From positions 6,853 through 70,852 of the forward strand of contig CAZWBA010000015.1 of assembly GCA_964631955.1 (NCBI GenBank): a stretch of DNA of 64,000 nt, read 5' to 3'. A program made the translations under genes and the position numbers. Source of the stretch: CAMLJR01 sp964631955. Its GTDB lineage: Bacteria; Pseudomonadota; Gammaproteobacteria; Pseudomonadales; CAMLJR01. The notes beneath the pieces are model-generated. The model had not been told where the DNA came from. It saw only the letters and a list, made by a program, of their open reading frames with translations, and searched no databases. Below are positions 32,826 through 41,713 of the stretch, in pieces (position 1 is the stretch's first letter; each line of letters opens with the position of its first letter).

Positions 32826-33710
32826 TTAACGGCTGCTCTGCTTCGTCCCGCTCAGGCGCACCCAGCCCTCTTTCATCACTGCGGGTTGCATCGCGAAGGC
32901 GGCGCGATAACTTTGCACGACGGCTGCGGCCTGCGCTTCGAGAATTCCCGACAGCGCGATGAGCCCATTGGCATGCGTGTGGCCGGCGAGTGTCGGTGCG
33001 AGCGATTGCAGCGGGCCGGCCAGGATATTGGCGACGGTGACCTCGACGCGGCAGTCCGCGGGCAATTGCTCTGGCGTGAAGGTCAGCAGACGCTGCGGCT
33101 CGATGTTATTGCGCAGCGCGTTTTCGCGCGTGGCGATCAGCGCCTGCGGATCGTTGTCGACGCCGATCGCCTTTTCAGCGCCCAGCAATAGCGCGGCGAT
33201 GGCGAGAATGCCCGAGCCGCAGCCGTAGTCGAGCACGGTTTTGCCTTTCAGATCGATGCCGTCGAGCCATTCGAGGCAGAGCGCGGTGGTCGGATGCGTG
33301 CCGGTGCCGAACGCGAGGCCGGGGTCGAGTGCGAGCACCACGCCGTGCGGGTCGGGCGCTTCGCACCAGCTCGGGCACACCCACAGGCGGCGGCCGAAAC
33401 GCATCGGCTGAAAATCCGCCATCCATGCACGCTCCCACGCCTGTTCCTCGACGCGTTCGAGTGTCCAGGTGAGGCCGTCGAATTGCGCGATGAGCGCGGC
33501 GAGCACGATTTCGATCGCGGCGTCTTCGGTAAACAGCGCGACGACTTTCGTTGCGCTCCACAGCGGCGTTTCACCGACGCCCGGTTCGAACACGGGTTCG
33601 TCGGCGTTGTCCTGCAGCGTGACCGACACCGCGCCGGCGTCGAGCAACGCATCTTCGAGAGTTGAGGCAGATTCGCGATCGCTTGGAAATGTCAGTTGCA
33701 GCCAGGCCAC
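32826..33710 (-). CDS. prmA: Ribosomal protein L11 methyltransferase
   Basis: A 294-residue methyltransferase that trimethylates L11. LDPGLAFGTGTHPTTALCLEWLD, VLDYGCGSGILAIAA, VDNDPQA and VANILAGPL are the expected SAM and catalytic motifs. It starts with GTG at 33708-33710 (MAWLQLTF) with GGTGAACGA upstream. It follows accC on the same strand, as in Pseudomonas. Confidence 0.97.
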   Translation of the reverse strand: MAWLQLTFPSDRESASTLEDALLDAGAVSVTLQDNADEPVFEPGVGETPLWSATKVVALFTEDAAIEIVLAALIAQFDGLTWTLERVEEQAWERAWMADFQPMRFGRRLWVCPSWCEAPDPHGVVLALDPGLAFGTGTHPTTALCLEWLDGIDLKGKTVLDYGCGSGILAIAALLLGAEKAIGVDNDPQALIATRENALRNNIEPQRLLTFTPEQLPADCRVEVTVANILAGPLQSLAPTLAGHTHANGLIALSGILEAQAAAVVQSYRAAFAMQPAVMKEGWVRLSGTKQSSR

Positions 33711-33758
33711 TCGTTCACCCTGTTCGCTTGCTCAATGAAGGCGGCATTGTACTCAAGT

Positions 33759-33824
33759 CGTCACTGCCGCGAAGGCGGGAGTGCATAGTTTTCGAATTGA
33801 CTGGATCTCCGCCTGCGCGGAGAT
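33759..33824. repeat. Dispersed palindromic repeat, copy 2
   Basis: Begins GTCACTGCCGCGAAGGCGGGAGTG and ends with a perfect hairpin ATCTCCGC-CTGC-GCGGAGAT (33805-33824). Related to the copies at 29741, 41662 and 48780. It separates accC from prmA. Confidence 0.7.
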
Positions 33825-33836
33825 GATTTGGAAAGG

Positions 33837-35177
33837 TCAGGATTTCAGTTTCTTTTCCAGGTAGTGAATGTTGACGCCGCCCTTGCGGAAACCGGCATCG
33901 CGCACCAGATCGCGCTGCAGATCCTGATTGGTGCGAATGCCTTCGACCACCAGTTCGTCGAGCGCCTGCCGCATGCGATTCAGCGCTTCCTCGCGCGTGT
34001 CGCCGTGCGTGATGATTTTCGCGATCATCGAATCGTAATTCGGCGGCACGGTGTAACCGCTGTAAAGATGCGAGTCGACGCGCACGCCGGGGCCGCCCGG
34101 CGCATGAAAATGCGAAACCTTGCCGGGGCAGGGCACGAAGGTTTTCGGATCCTCGGCGTTGATGCGGCATTCGAAGGCGTGGCCGTGGATTTTCACATCG
34201 CTCTGCCGGACCGACAGCTTTTCGCCCGCCGCGATACGCAGCTGCTCTTTGATGATGTCGATACCCGTCACCATTTCGGTCACGGGGTGTTCGACCTGCA
34301 CGCGCGTATTCATTTCGATGAAGTAAAACTTTTCGTTTTCATACAGAAATTCAAAGGTGCCAGCGCCGCGATAACCGATGCTCACGCAGGCATCGACACA
34401 GGCTTTCGCGACCTGCGCGCGCGCCTTGTCGGGAATGCCGGGGGCGGGGGCTTCTTCCAGTACCTTCTGGTGGCGCCGCTGCAGCGAGCAGTCGCGATCG
34501 CCCAGAGCGACAGCGTTGCCCTGGCCATCGGCGAGTACCTGAATTTCGACGTGACGCGGGTTTTCCAGAAACTTTTCGATGTACACCGTTTCGTCGCCGA
34601 AGGCGGCCTTCGCCTCGGCCTGGGTGACGTAAACCGCATTCAGCAGCGCGGCTTCGGAATGGACGACGCGCATGCCGCGCCCGCCGCCGCCCGCTGCGGC
34701 TTTAATGATTACCGGATAGCCGATTTTGCGCGCGACTTTGATCGTTGCGGCTTCGTCGCCGGTGATCGGGCCATCGGAGCCGGGCACGGTGGGAACGCCG
34801 GCTTTTTTCATCGCGGCGATGGCGGACACCTTGTCGCCCATCAGGCGGATCACGTCGGCGGTCGGGCCGATGAAGACGAAGCCGCTTTTCTCGACCTGTT
34901 CGGCGAAGTCGGCGTTTTCCGCGAGAAAGCCGTAACCCGGATGGATCGCCACGGCGTCGGTGATTTCGGCGGCGCTGATGATCGCGGGGCCATTCAGATA
35001 ACTTTTCGGCGAAGGCGCCGGGCCGATGCACACCGATTCATCGGCGAGACGCACATGCATCAGATTGCGATCGACGGAGGAGTGCACGGCGACCGTACGG
35101 ATACCGAGCTCACGGCACGCGCGCAGAATGCGCAGTGCGATTTCTCCACGGTTGGCGATAACGACTTTTTCCAGCAT
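33837..35177 (-). CDS. accC: Acetyl-CoA carboxylase, biotin carboxylase subunit
   Basis: A 446-residue ATP-grasp enzyme that carboxylates the biotin on AccB, the first step of fatty acid synthesis. VIANRGEIALRILRA, the glycine loop KAAAGGGGRGMRVV, EKFLENPRHVEIQV, RDCSLQRRHQKVLEEAP and FIEMNTRVQVEH are intact. The order aroQ-accB-accC, all minus strand, is the standard gammaproteobacterial operon. Confidence 0.98.
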   Translation of the reverse strand: MLEKVVIANRGEIALRILRACRELGIRTVAVHSSVDRNLMHVRLADESVCIGPAPSPKSYLNGPAIISAAEITDAVAIHPGYGFLAENADFAEQVEKSGFVFIGPTADVIRLMGDKVSAIAAMKKAGVPTVPGSDGPITGDEAATIKVARKIGYPVIIKAAAGGGGRGMRVVHSEAALLNAVYVTQAEAKAAFGDETVYIEKFLENPRHVEIQVLADGQGNAVALGDRDCSLQRRHQKVLEEAPAPGIPDKARAQVAKACVDACVSIGYRGAGTFEFLYENEKFYFIEMNTRVQVEHPVTEMVTGIDIIKEQLRIAAGEKLSVRQSDVKIHGHAFECRINAEDPKTFVPCPGKVSHFHAPGGPGVRVDSHLYSGYTVPPNYDSMIAKIITHGDTREEALNRMRQALDELVVEGIRTNQDLQRDLVRDAGFRKGGVNIHYLEKKLKS

Positions 35178-35260
35178 GGCCCCGCTCTTCCCGATAAGTT
35201 GGTCTTGTCGCCCGACAAGGTTGGTCTTCGACAGGTGCTCGATAACGCCGAACGCGGAGA

Positions 35261-35734
35261 TCAGACGATGGTGATCAATGGCTGGTCGAATTCGATCGGC
35301 TGGCCATCCTGCGCAAGAATCGCCTCGACGATGCCGGCTTTGTCGGCTTCGATCTGGTTGAGCATTTTCATCGCCTCGACGATGCAGATCACGTCACCGA
35401 CCTTCACATGCTTGCCGACTTCGACGAAGGGCGGCGAGCTCGGCGAGGGCGCGCGATAGAAAGTGCCGACCATCGGCGATTTCACCACATGGCCATTCAC
35501 TGCCGGCTCCCTGTTTTCTGCGGGGGCGGCAGCGGCCGGCGCGGCTGCGGCGACGGCGGGCACGGCGGCCTGAACGGGCGCTGCGGCCATCATCGGCGGT
35601 GCGAAATACTGCGGCTGATTGCCGCCGCGATTGCGGCTGATGCGCACCGACTCCTCGCCCTCCTTGATCTCGATCTCGTCGATATTCGACTCTTCGAGCA
35701 GCTCGATCAGTTTCTTGACTTTGCGTATATCCAT
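35261..35734 (-). CDS. accB: Acetyl-CoA carboxylase, biotin carboxyl carrier protein
   Basis: A 157-residue carrier. An N-terminal helix region is followed by an Ala/Pro-rich linker (about 45-75) and a biotinyl domain with the attachment Lys at residue 123 in EAMKMLNQIE. Co-transcribed with aroQ and accC; the 83-nt gap to accC contains no obvious terminator. Confidence 0.98.
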   Translation of the reverse strand: MDIRKVKKLIELLEESNIDEIEIKEGEESVRISRNRGGNQPQYFAPPMMAAAPVQAAVPAVAAAAPAAAAPAENREPAVNGHVVKSPMVGTFYRAPSPSSPPFVEVGKHVKVGDVICIVEAMKMLNQIEADKAGIVEAILAQDGQPIEFDQPLITIV

Positions 35735-35789
35735 CGTCTCGTCTCTAAGCTCAGTGGATGTAGCCGGGAATGGGTTGCCGGAATCGGAA

Positions 35790-36248
35790 TCAGGTATTCG
35801 CGACGCGCTTCAGCGCAGCCTGCAGCGCAAGTTCATAACCCTGCGCGCCGAGACCGCAGATCACGCCGACCGCCACATCGGAGAAATACGAACGCTGGCG
35901 GAACGCCTCGCGCGCATGCACATTCGACAGATGCACTTCGATAAACGGAATGCCGACGCCGAGCAGGGCATCGCGCAGGGCGATGCTGGTGTGCGTGAAT
36001 GCACCGGGATTGAGCAGGATGAAATCGGCCTTGTCGTCCTTGCGTTCCAGGCCCCGCGCCGCGTGAACGCGCTCGACCAGCGCGTGTTCGGCGTTGCTCT
36101 GAAAATGCTGGAGCGCATGCCCGGCGGCGCTGGCCTGTTCCGCAAGCAGCCGGTTGATATCGGCGAGCGTGGTGGTGCCATAAACGTCGGGCTCGCGCGT
36201 TCCTAAAAGATTGAGATTGGGACCGTGCAGAACCAGTATCAGCGCCAT
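35790..36248 (-). CDS. aroQ: 3-dehydroquinate dehydratase, type II
   Basis: A 152-residue type II dehydroquinase of the shikimate pathway. LVLHGPNLNLLGTREPDVYG with the catalytic Arg and Tyr, NPGAFTHTSIALRDAL, and EVHLSNVHAREAFR are diagnostic. First gene of aroQ-accB-accC. Confidence 0.98.
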   Translation of the reverse strand: MALILVLHGPNLNLLGTREPDVYGTTTLADINRLLAEQASAAGHALQHFQSNAEHALVERVHAARGLERKDDKADFILLNPGAFTHTSIALRDALLGVGIPFIEVHLSNVHAREAFRQRSYFSDVAVGVICGLGAQGYELALQAALKRVANT

Positions 36249-36451
36249 GCTTGGATTTCCTTCAGTTCGCCCAAGAGTTCTTATCGTCCCGCTCCGACGC
36301 CGGTTTCAGAACGGGCATTGCAGCTTTGTGCGTGACGGGGCGATTGTGCATAAGTCCGCGGGCGCGCTCAAGCGTTCTTTTCAAATGGGCGATGATCCCG
36401 GCCTGTTTGCTGCAGATTTACCGAAATTGGGTCAGGGTTTGCTGTAACGAC

Positions 36452-38182
36452 TCAAGGCCGGGAGGCTTCGTAAAGGGTTTCGATGACGGCCGCGGGGCGG
36501 AGCAGCTGGGGCAAAACGATCGGCTGCGAAGTGCTGCCCTCGGGGAAGAAAATGTAAAGAGGAACGCCATTGCGCCCGAACCGGGCAAGCAGCTCGGTGA
36601 TATCGGCGTCGTAGTGAGTCCAGTCGGCCTTCAGATAGGTGACGCGATGGCTGGCAAAGGCGTCCTTCACATCCTGCCGGCTCAGCGTCACTTTCTCGTT
36701 GGTGAGACAGGTGATGCACCAGTCGGCGGTGGCGTTGATGAAAACGGCGGCGCCGCTTGCGCGCAGAGTGGCGAGCCTTTCCTTCGAATACGGCTCCCAG
36801 TTTCGATTGGCCTGAGCGTCTGCGCCTGATGACGCGCCCACGCTTTTCAGCAAGGGGCTGCCCGGCAGGCTCAGGGCGACTGCAAAACCGAGCAGCGCGA
36901 TACCGCGCCAGAGCAGGCCGAAGCGCCCGCGGCCGAATGACCAGAGCCACAATCCCAGGGTGATGACGAGCGCGCCGGCAAGCACAGCCATCATTCCGGT
37001 CGGACCGGTCTGCTGACCCGCGACCCAGCACAGCCAGATTGCGGTGGCGTAGAGCGGGAAGGCCAGCGCCTGCTTGACGTGATCCATCCACGCGCCGGGT
37101 CGTGGAATGCGTGACAGCCAGCGTGGATTCAGGCACAGCACGAGAATGGGCAGCGCCATGCCGAATCCCAGCGCCGCGAAAATGGCGAGCGCCTGCCCGT
37201 TCGGTTGCGTCGCCGCGAAACCCAGTGCGGGAGCCATGAACGGCGCGGTGCAGGGGCTGGCGACGAGCGTGGCGAGCGCGCCGGTAAAAAAGCTGCCGGC
37301 ATAGCCTGCGCGGCTGGCGAGATCGTTGCCGAACCCCATCCAGCTGCCGCCGAGCTGCCAGAATCCGGACAGACTCAGACCCATCGCGAAAAACAGATAC
37401 GCGAGCGCCGCCACGAACCACGGCTGCTGCAGCTGAAACCCCCAGCCGACCGCCTGACCTGCCGCCTTCAGTGCCAGCAGTGCCGCCCCGACCAGCAGGA
37501 AACTCAGCACCACACCCGCCGTGTAGGCCAGGCCGTGCAGGGTGAGGTGCTCCTGCTTGTGGCTGGCGAAAGCGAGCACTTTCAGGCTCAGCACCGGAAA
37601 CACGCATGGCATCAGATTCAGAATGCTGCCGCCGAGCACGGCGAACAGCAGCATCGCCAGCCATGACCGCGCCGGCGGCAGTTCCGCAGCCGGGAGGCCG
37701 GGGGCCGTGATCGCGCGCGCCGGGGCGGCGGTCGCGGTGGCCGTTTTCGCGAGCGTATCGATTTCCCAGTACCAGTCGGTGGGCGGATAGCACAGACCGG
37801 CGTCGGCGCAGCCCTGCGCGCTCACTTCGAGCGTGAAGCGGGCGTCGGCCGGTGCGGCCAGCGGAATATCAAGGGCGCCGTAATACACTTCGACACGGCC
37901 GAAAAATTCGTCCTCCTTGATTTCCCCCGCCGGAATGCGCGCGGCGATCTCCGCGCCAGCCGACGTTTTGAAAGCGAATTGATGGCGATAAAGGTAGTAG
38001 CCGTCGGCGATATCCCAGTGCAGCAGCAGGCCATCCTCGCCGACTGTCACGGCAGGGCGATACGCTTCCCTGACCGGCAGAAACTCATCCCGGGTCACCG
38101 TGCCCTTCGCTTTGAAGGGATCGACGGCGCCGGCGTAACCGATCATGCACAACAGAACGAGAAGTAAAAATTGACGGGCCAT
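36452..38182 (-). CDS. dsbD: Thiol:disulfide interchange protein DsbD
   Basis: A 576-residue inner-membrane protein that carries electrons from thioredoxin to the periplasm. A signal peptide is followed by the DsbD-alpha domain (with the Cys pair in GCADAGLCYPP), eight-helix transmembrane part with NLMPCVFPVLSLKVLAF and SPCTAPFMAPALGFA, and a C-terminal thioredoxin-like domain with the CITC active site. All three redox pairs are kept. It keeps DsbC-type proteins reduced and supports cytochrome c maturation. The PCuAC copper chaperone is divergent from it, 257 nt away. Confidence 0.96.
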   Translation of the reverse strand: MARQFLLLVLLCMIGYAGAVDPFKAKGTVTRDEFLPVREAYRPAVTVGEDGLLLHWDIADGYYLYRHQFAFKTSAGAEIAARIPAGEIKEDEFFGRVEVYYGALDIPLAAPADARFTLEVSAQGCADAGLCYPPTDWYWEIDTLAKTATATAAPARAITAPGLPAAELPPARSWLAMLLFAVLGGSILNLMPCVFPVLSLKVLAFASHKQEHLTLHGLAYTAGVVLSFLLVGAALLALKAAGQAVGWGFQLQQPWFVAALAYLFFAMGLSLSGFWQLGGSWMGFGNDLASRAGYAGSFFTGALATLVASPCTAPFMAPALGFAATQPNGQALAIFAALGFGMALPILVLCLNPRWLSRIPRPGAWMDHVKQALAFPLYATAIWLCWVAGQQTGPTGMMAVLAGALVITLGLWLWSFGRGRFGLLWRGIALLGFAVALSLPGSPLLKSVGASSGADAQANRNWEPYSKERLATLRASGAAVFINATADWCITCLTNEKVTLSRQDVKDAFASHRVTYLKADWTHYDADITELLARFGRNGVPLYIFFPEGSTSQPIVLPQLLRPAAVIETLYEASRP

Positions 38183-38439
38183 CGCGATCGCTTTTCAGTG
38201 GTTGAGAGCGTTTGACGCCGTTTTTCGTCAACGCTCGATACGTCTTCGGGTTTTTTCTGCGCACAGTGTAGCGGATGGTGTATTGCAGCACGTTTGCGGT
38301 GACCGCCCGCTCGCCGAAGCTGTGACTTGCGCCGCGATCCGGCTGCGCGCTACGGGTGAGCGCGCGCAATGCGGCTATGCTGTAGAGGCAATGCGCGGGT
38401 TATAGTGCGCGCGATTTTTCTGGCTACGGGTGAGTGGAT

Positions 38440-38913
38440 ATGAATACGGGAATCGGGCGGAAGCTCCTGCGTTTTTCCGCAGAAAAATGGCTCGCAGCGG
38501 TGCTGCTGATGGCGACGGGCGCGCTCGCGCAGGCCCAGGCATTGCAGATCCGCGAAGGATATATTCGCGAATTGCCGCCGGGACAGAGCACCAGCGCGGC
38601 GTATATGGATGTAGTCAACAGCGGCAATCGGCCGGTCGCCATCGTCGCCGCCGTCAGCGATGCCGCCCAGACCGCCGAAGTGCATCAGCACAAGCACAGC
38701 AACGGCTCGATGAGCATGGAGCATGTGCGCCGGCTGGTCATACCGGCGCGCGACCACGTGCTGTTCGCGCCCGGCGGCTATCACATCATGCTGATCAATC
38801 TGAAGCGCTCGCTGAAGGCGGGCGACATGGTGACGGTGACATTGCTCGACGAGGAAGGTAAATCGCATGCCGCGCGTATTCCGGTCGTGAAAATGGTCGG
38901 TGCCGGACACTGA
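38440..38913 (+). CDS. Periplasmic copper chaperone PCuAC family protein
   Basis: A 157-residue protein with a signal peptide ending near ALAQAQA. The copper ligands appear as AEVHQHKHSNGSMSMEHV and YHIMLI, matching the His-x10-Met-x21-His-x-Met pattern of PCuAC. Family members deliver Cu(I) to cytochrome oxidase. ATG at 38440-38442 has GGTGAG at 5 nt; an in-frame GTG at 38434 is less likely. The neighbouring dsbD makes a redox or cytochrome context plausible. Confidence 0.88.
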   Translation: MNTGIGRKLLRFSAEKWLAAVLLMATGALAQAQALQIREGYIRELPPGQSTSAAYMDVVNSGNRPVAIVAAVSDAAQTAEVHQHKHSNGSMSMEHVRRLVIPARDHVLFAPGGYHIMLINLKRSLKAGDMVTVTLLDEEGKSHAARIPVVKMVGAGH

Positions 38914-38975
38914 CGCGAACGCCCGATGAACAGCCAGCGGCGTCCGGATGAGAACTGCGAAATGAGTGCATCGCA

Positions 38976-40100
38976 ATGAAATGGCGAGGCCTGTCGCAGC
39001 GCGCCGACCAGTTGTCGCAACGCGCAGAGCAAATGTCGCAACGCGCAGAACAATGGAGTGAAGAATTGCGTGAGGAAGCGCGCGAGCATGTCGGCGATGT
39101 CGGACGCTGGCGCACGGCGGCGCTGGTTGTCGGTATCGCCATCGCCCTGTTCGCGGCGGTCGGAATGTACTGGAGTCGCGAGCCCGGCCCGTTCGATATC
39201 GCCGCCAGCGTGCAGGAGGCGCTGGGCGAATCGGCCGCACAGCCTGTGACCGGTGCGGTGACCGGTGCGACGCTGGTGCAGATCGTGACGACGCTGCTCA
39301 ACAAGCGCGGCGGTTTCATCAATAACGATATTTCACCGCCGGGCATCCTGCTCGACGATATTTCGCACTGGGAGCGCGGCGCGTTGCAGCAGGCGCGCGA
39401 CATGACGCGTGCGTTGCGCGATGATTTCGGACGCGCAAGTGCGGATGCCGACCCCGATGACGATCTGGCGCGTGCCGAACCGCGTCTGCATTTCTCCGAA
39501 AACAGCTGGATGCTGCCCGCCTCGGAATCGCAATACCGCGACGCGCGCAATTATTTGCAGGCCTATCTGGCGCGGCTGCAAAAGCGGGAAGAACAGACAT
39601 CGTTTGTCGCGAATACAGTAACGCTGGACCGCTATCTCGCGCGCGTGATTCAACGACTAGATACGAGCGTTCAGCGTTTGAGCGCATGCATCGAAGCGCA
39701 GGAAAATCCGCTGCAGGGCAATATTCCCGTGCAGGCCAGGACGCCCGCCGCGCAACTCGACGATATCTTTTACGAAGCGCGTGGCAGCGCCTGGGCGCTG
39801 GCGCATCTGCTGCGCGCGATCGAAATGGATTTTTCGCCGATGCTGCGCGAAAAAAATGCGCAGATTCCCCTGCAGGAAGCCATCCGCGCGCTCGATGCCG
39901 CGCAAGGCACCATCTACAGTCCGGTCATTCTCAATGGCAGCGGTTTCGGTCTGGTGGCGAACCATTCACTGGTCATGGCGTCATACATGGCGCGTGCGGA
40001 TGCCGCAGTTGCGACGGTAAGGCGCTTGCTGGCCGAGCCGCTCCCCGCGCACAATATCGGCGCTGAAAAAATCGATGGCGATAATGCCGACGGCGAATAA
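38976..40100 (+). CDS. DUF2333 family inner-membrane protein
   Basis: A 374-residue protein of unknown function. The first 26 residues contain three heptads of the form (L/M)SQRA(D/E)Q from a 21-nt tandem repeat, continuing into a charged helix (WSEELREEAREHV); this looks like a coiled coil. One transmembrane helix follows (TAALVVGIAIALFAAVGMYW, about residues 45-64), and the rest is probably periplasmic, with NKRGGFINNDISPPGILLDD typical of the family. It lies between PCuAC and YajG genes. Confidence 0.82.
   Translation: MKWRGLSQRADQLSQRAEQMSQRAEQWSEELREEAREHVGDVGRWRTAALVVGIAIALFAAVGMYWSREPGPFDIAASVQEALGESAAQPVTGAVTGATLVQIVTTLLNKRGGFINNDISPPGILLDDISHWERGALQQARDMTRALRDDFGRASADADPDDDLARAEPRLHFSENSWMLPASESQYRDARNYLQAYLARLQKREEQTSFVANTVTLDRYLARVIQRLDTSVQRLSACIEAQENPLQGNIPVQARTPAAQLDDIFYEARGSAWALAHLLRAIEMDFSPMLREKNAQIPLQEAIRALDAAQGTIYSPVILNGSGFGLVANHSLVMASYMARADAAVATVRRLLAEPLPAHNIGAEKIDGDNADGE
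38991..39053 (+). repeat. Three 21-nt tandem repeats in the DUF2333 gene
   Basis: Units 38991-39011, 39012-39032 and 39033-39053 share the core TGTCGCAACGCGCAGA and encode seven-residue heptads. The second and third differ at only two positions. Confidence 0.85.
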
Positions 40101-40196
40101 ATATTATTAATTCATTCGCCGTCCGATCGATTTCGATTCGCAGCCAGCCGATATTCAAAATCAACAATATTCAGTCAACAGACAGGAAGCCCGTCC

Positions 40197-40778
40197 ATGA
40201 AAAAATCATCGCTAATGCGCCTCGCGCTATTGGCCGTCATCACGCTATTGACCGCCTGCGCGCAGAGCCCGCAGCGCATCAATGTTGCGCCGACGTTGAA
40301 AATGACCGGCGCAATGACCGGTAATGGTCGCGCGATACTCGTGACCGGTTCCGATCAGCGCGCGAACAAGGTGCTCGGTTCGCTCGGCGGTGTGTATGGC
40401 AGCACCGCGACATTGAGCATCGCCAACAATCTTGAACTGGCGTTGACGCAGGCGGCGAACGGTCTGCTCGCGGCGCAGGGTTATGTGGTCAACAGTCCCG
40501 ATCCCGGCGCCGTGCAGCTGACGATCGTTGCCGAGAAAATCACTTACGAAAAACTCGAGCAGCCGGTGGGAAATGCCATGCGCTTCGTGGCGACGCTGCG
40601 CGCCGATGTGAGCAAGGGCGGCGAAACATTTTCCGGCCGCTATACCTCCGAAAGCGAACAGCGCTCGGTCGGGCGTCCGAATGCCGAAGAAAACGAACAA
40701 TATGTCAACGATCTGTTATCCAGCACGTTGCAGCGCATGTTTGCCGATCCGCGTCTGCTCGAATTTTTAATGAAATAA
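40197..40778 (+). CDS. YajG family lipoprotein
   Basis: A 193-residue lipoprotein; the lipobox LLTAC places the modified Cys at about residue 21. The body with SLGGVYGSTATLSIANNLELAL and the C-terminal NDLLSSTLQRMFADPRLLEFL fits the YajG family, whose role is unknown. A hairpin GCGGCAG/CTGCCGC (40794-40816) follows the stop but lacks a T-run. Confidence 0.85.
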   Translation: MKKSSLMRLALLAVITLLTACAQSPQRINVAPTLKMTGAMTGNGRAILVTGSDQRANKVLGSLGGVYGSTATLSIANNLELALTQAANGLLAAQGYVVNSPDPGAVQLTIVAEKITYEKLEQPVGNAMRFVATLRADVSKGGETFSGRYTSESEQRSVGRPNAEENEQYVNDLLSSTLQRMFADPRLLEFLMK

Positions 40779-41008
40779 ATATCTCCGCATGCGCGGCAGT
40801 GATTCCCGCTGCCGCACTCTTCGCCGACGCAGCCATCTGGTCTGTCATCCTTCCGCAATTGCAAATCGGTTATGCGAACGTATCGAGTTTGAGAGATAGT
40901 ACGCATTGTTGCGTGATTCTCCGAACGTTTCGCCGTGCCCGTTGCATTCGCATAAATTACAATGCGGCACCTTTTTACTGACTAAAAAAAACCGTTAGGA
41001 GAGAAATC

Positions 41009-41545
41009 ATGAATAAATTAATGCGCGCTTCAATGCTGGTTGCAGGCATGATGGCTTCGGCGAGCGCCATCGCCGGCGGCGCAGCTGCACCGGGATTTTA
41101 TGTGGGCGGCGGATATTCCGACACCGAAGTCGAAATCGATGGGCTGGGTAGCGATGCCGACGTCGGTGTGCTATTCGCACGCGGCGGTTATCAGCTCAAC
41201 CAGAATGTGGCGTTCGAAGCCCGTCTCGGTCTCGTTTCGGAAGACGATAAGGCCGACGGCTGGAATGTCGACATCGAGGAGTTGTATGGCCTTTATCTGA
41301 AGGCAGGTTTGCCGACGCAGATTGGCCTCTATCCCTATGTGTTACTGGGAGTGACGCACGCCGAAGTCGAAGTCAGCCGGCGCGGTTTTTCCGAGTCCGA
41401 TTCCGATAGCGATATTTCCTATGGATTCGGTGTCGATTACTGGTTCACTTCGCAGGTATCGGCAGGTCTGGAATTTATCAATTACTACGATAATGACGGC
41501 GATGAAATCAGCGGCATCACACTGGGTCTGAATTTCAAATTCTAA
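41009..41545 (+). CDS. Small outer-membrane beta-barrel protein
   Basis: A 178-residue secreted protein with signal peptide ending near ASAIA. The mature part opens GFYVGGGYSDTEVEID and alternates hydrophobic and polar residues in about eight strands, finishing in phenylalanine (LGLNFKF), as outer-membrane barrels do. It resembles the OmpA-like beta-barrel family (PF13505). Ligand and role are unknown. A strong AGGAGA ribosome site and a downstream terminator suggest a well-expressed single-gene unit. Confidence 0.85.
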   Translation: MNKLMRASMLVAGMMASASAIAGGAAAPGFYVGGGYSDTEVEIDGLGSDADVGVLFARGGYQLNQNVAFEARLGLVSEDDKADGWNVDIEELYGLYLKAGLPTQIGLYPYVLLGVTHAEVEVSRRGFSESDSDSDISYGFGVDYWFTSQVSAGLEFINYYDNDGDEISGITLGLNFKF

Positions 41546-41591
41546 ATTCGGATGGATTGAAAAAATAAAAGGGATTGAAAAAAATAAGAAG

Positions 41592-41627
41592 GCCGGCGAC
41601 GCCCATCCGGAGTCGCCGGCTTTTTTT
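41592..41627 (+). terminator. Intrinsic terminator after the outer-membrane barrel gene
   Basis: GCCGGCGAC (41592-41600) and GTCGCCGGC (41612-41620) form a perfect 9-bp stem followed by TTTTTTT. Confidence 0.95.
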
Positions 41628-41661
41628 ATCCTGAATATCGATGGAATCTCTGATTGCCACC

Positions 41662-41687
41662 GTCATTCCCGCGCAGGCGGGAATGAC
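41662..41687. repeat. Dispersed palindromic repeat, copy 3 (short form)
   Basis: GTCATTCCCGC (41662-41672) and GCGGGAATGAC (41677-41687) are perfect arms around a 4-nt loop. It matches the ends of the copies at 29741 and 48780. Confidence 0.8.
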
Positions 41688-41713
41688 CTAAACGACTCGA
41701 TCTCGCGCCTTGA

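Noticed and set aside
33828..35459. A 543-codon open frame on the plus strand opposite accC and accB
   Set aside because: It mirrors two certain genes in the antisense frame, shows no recognisable motif, and arises from the strong third-position G/C bias of the coding strand.
36249..36451. Small RNA or tRNA gene between aroQ and dsbD
   Set aside because: No cloverleaf, promoter or terminator seen; small open frames there are unsupported.
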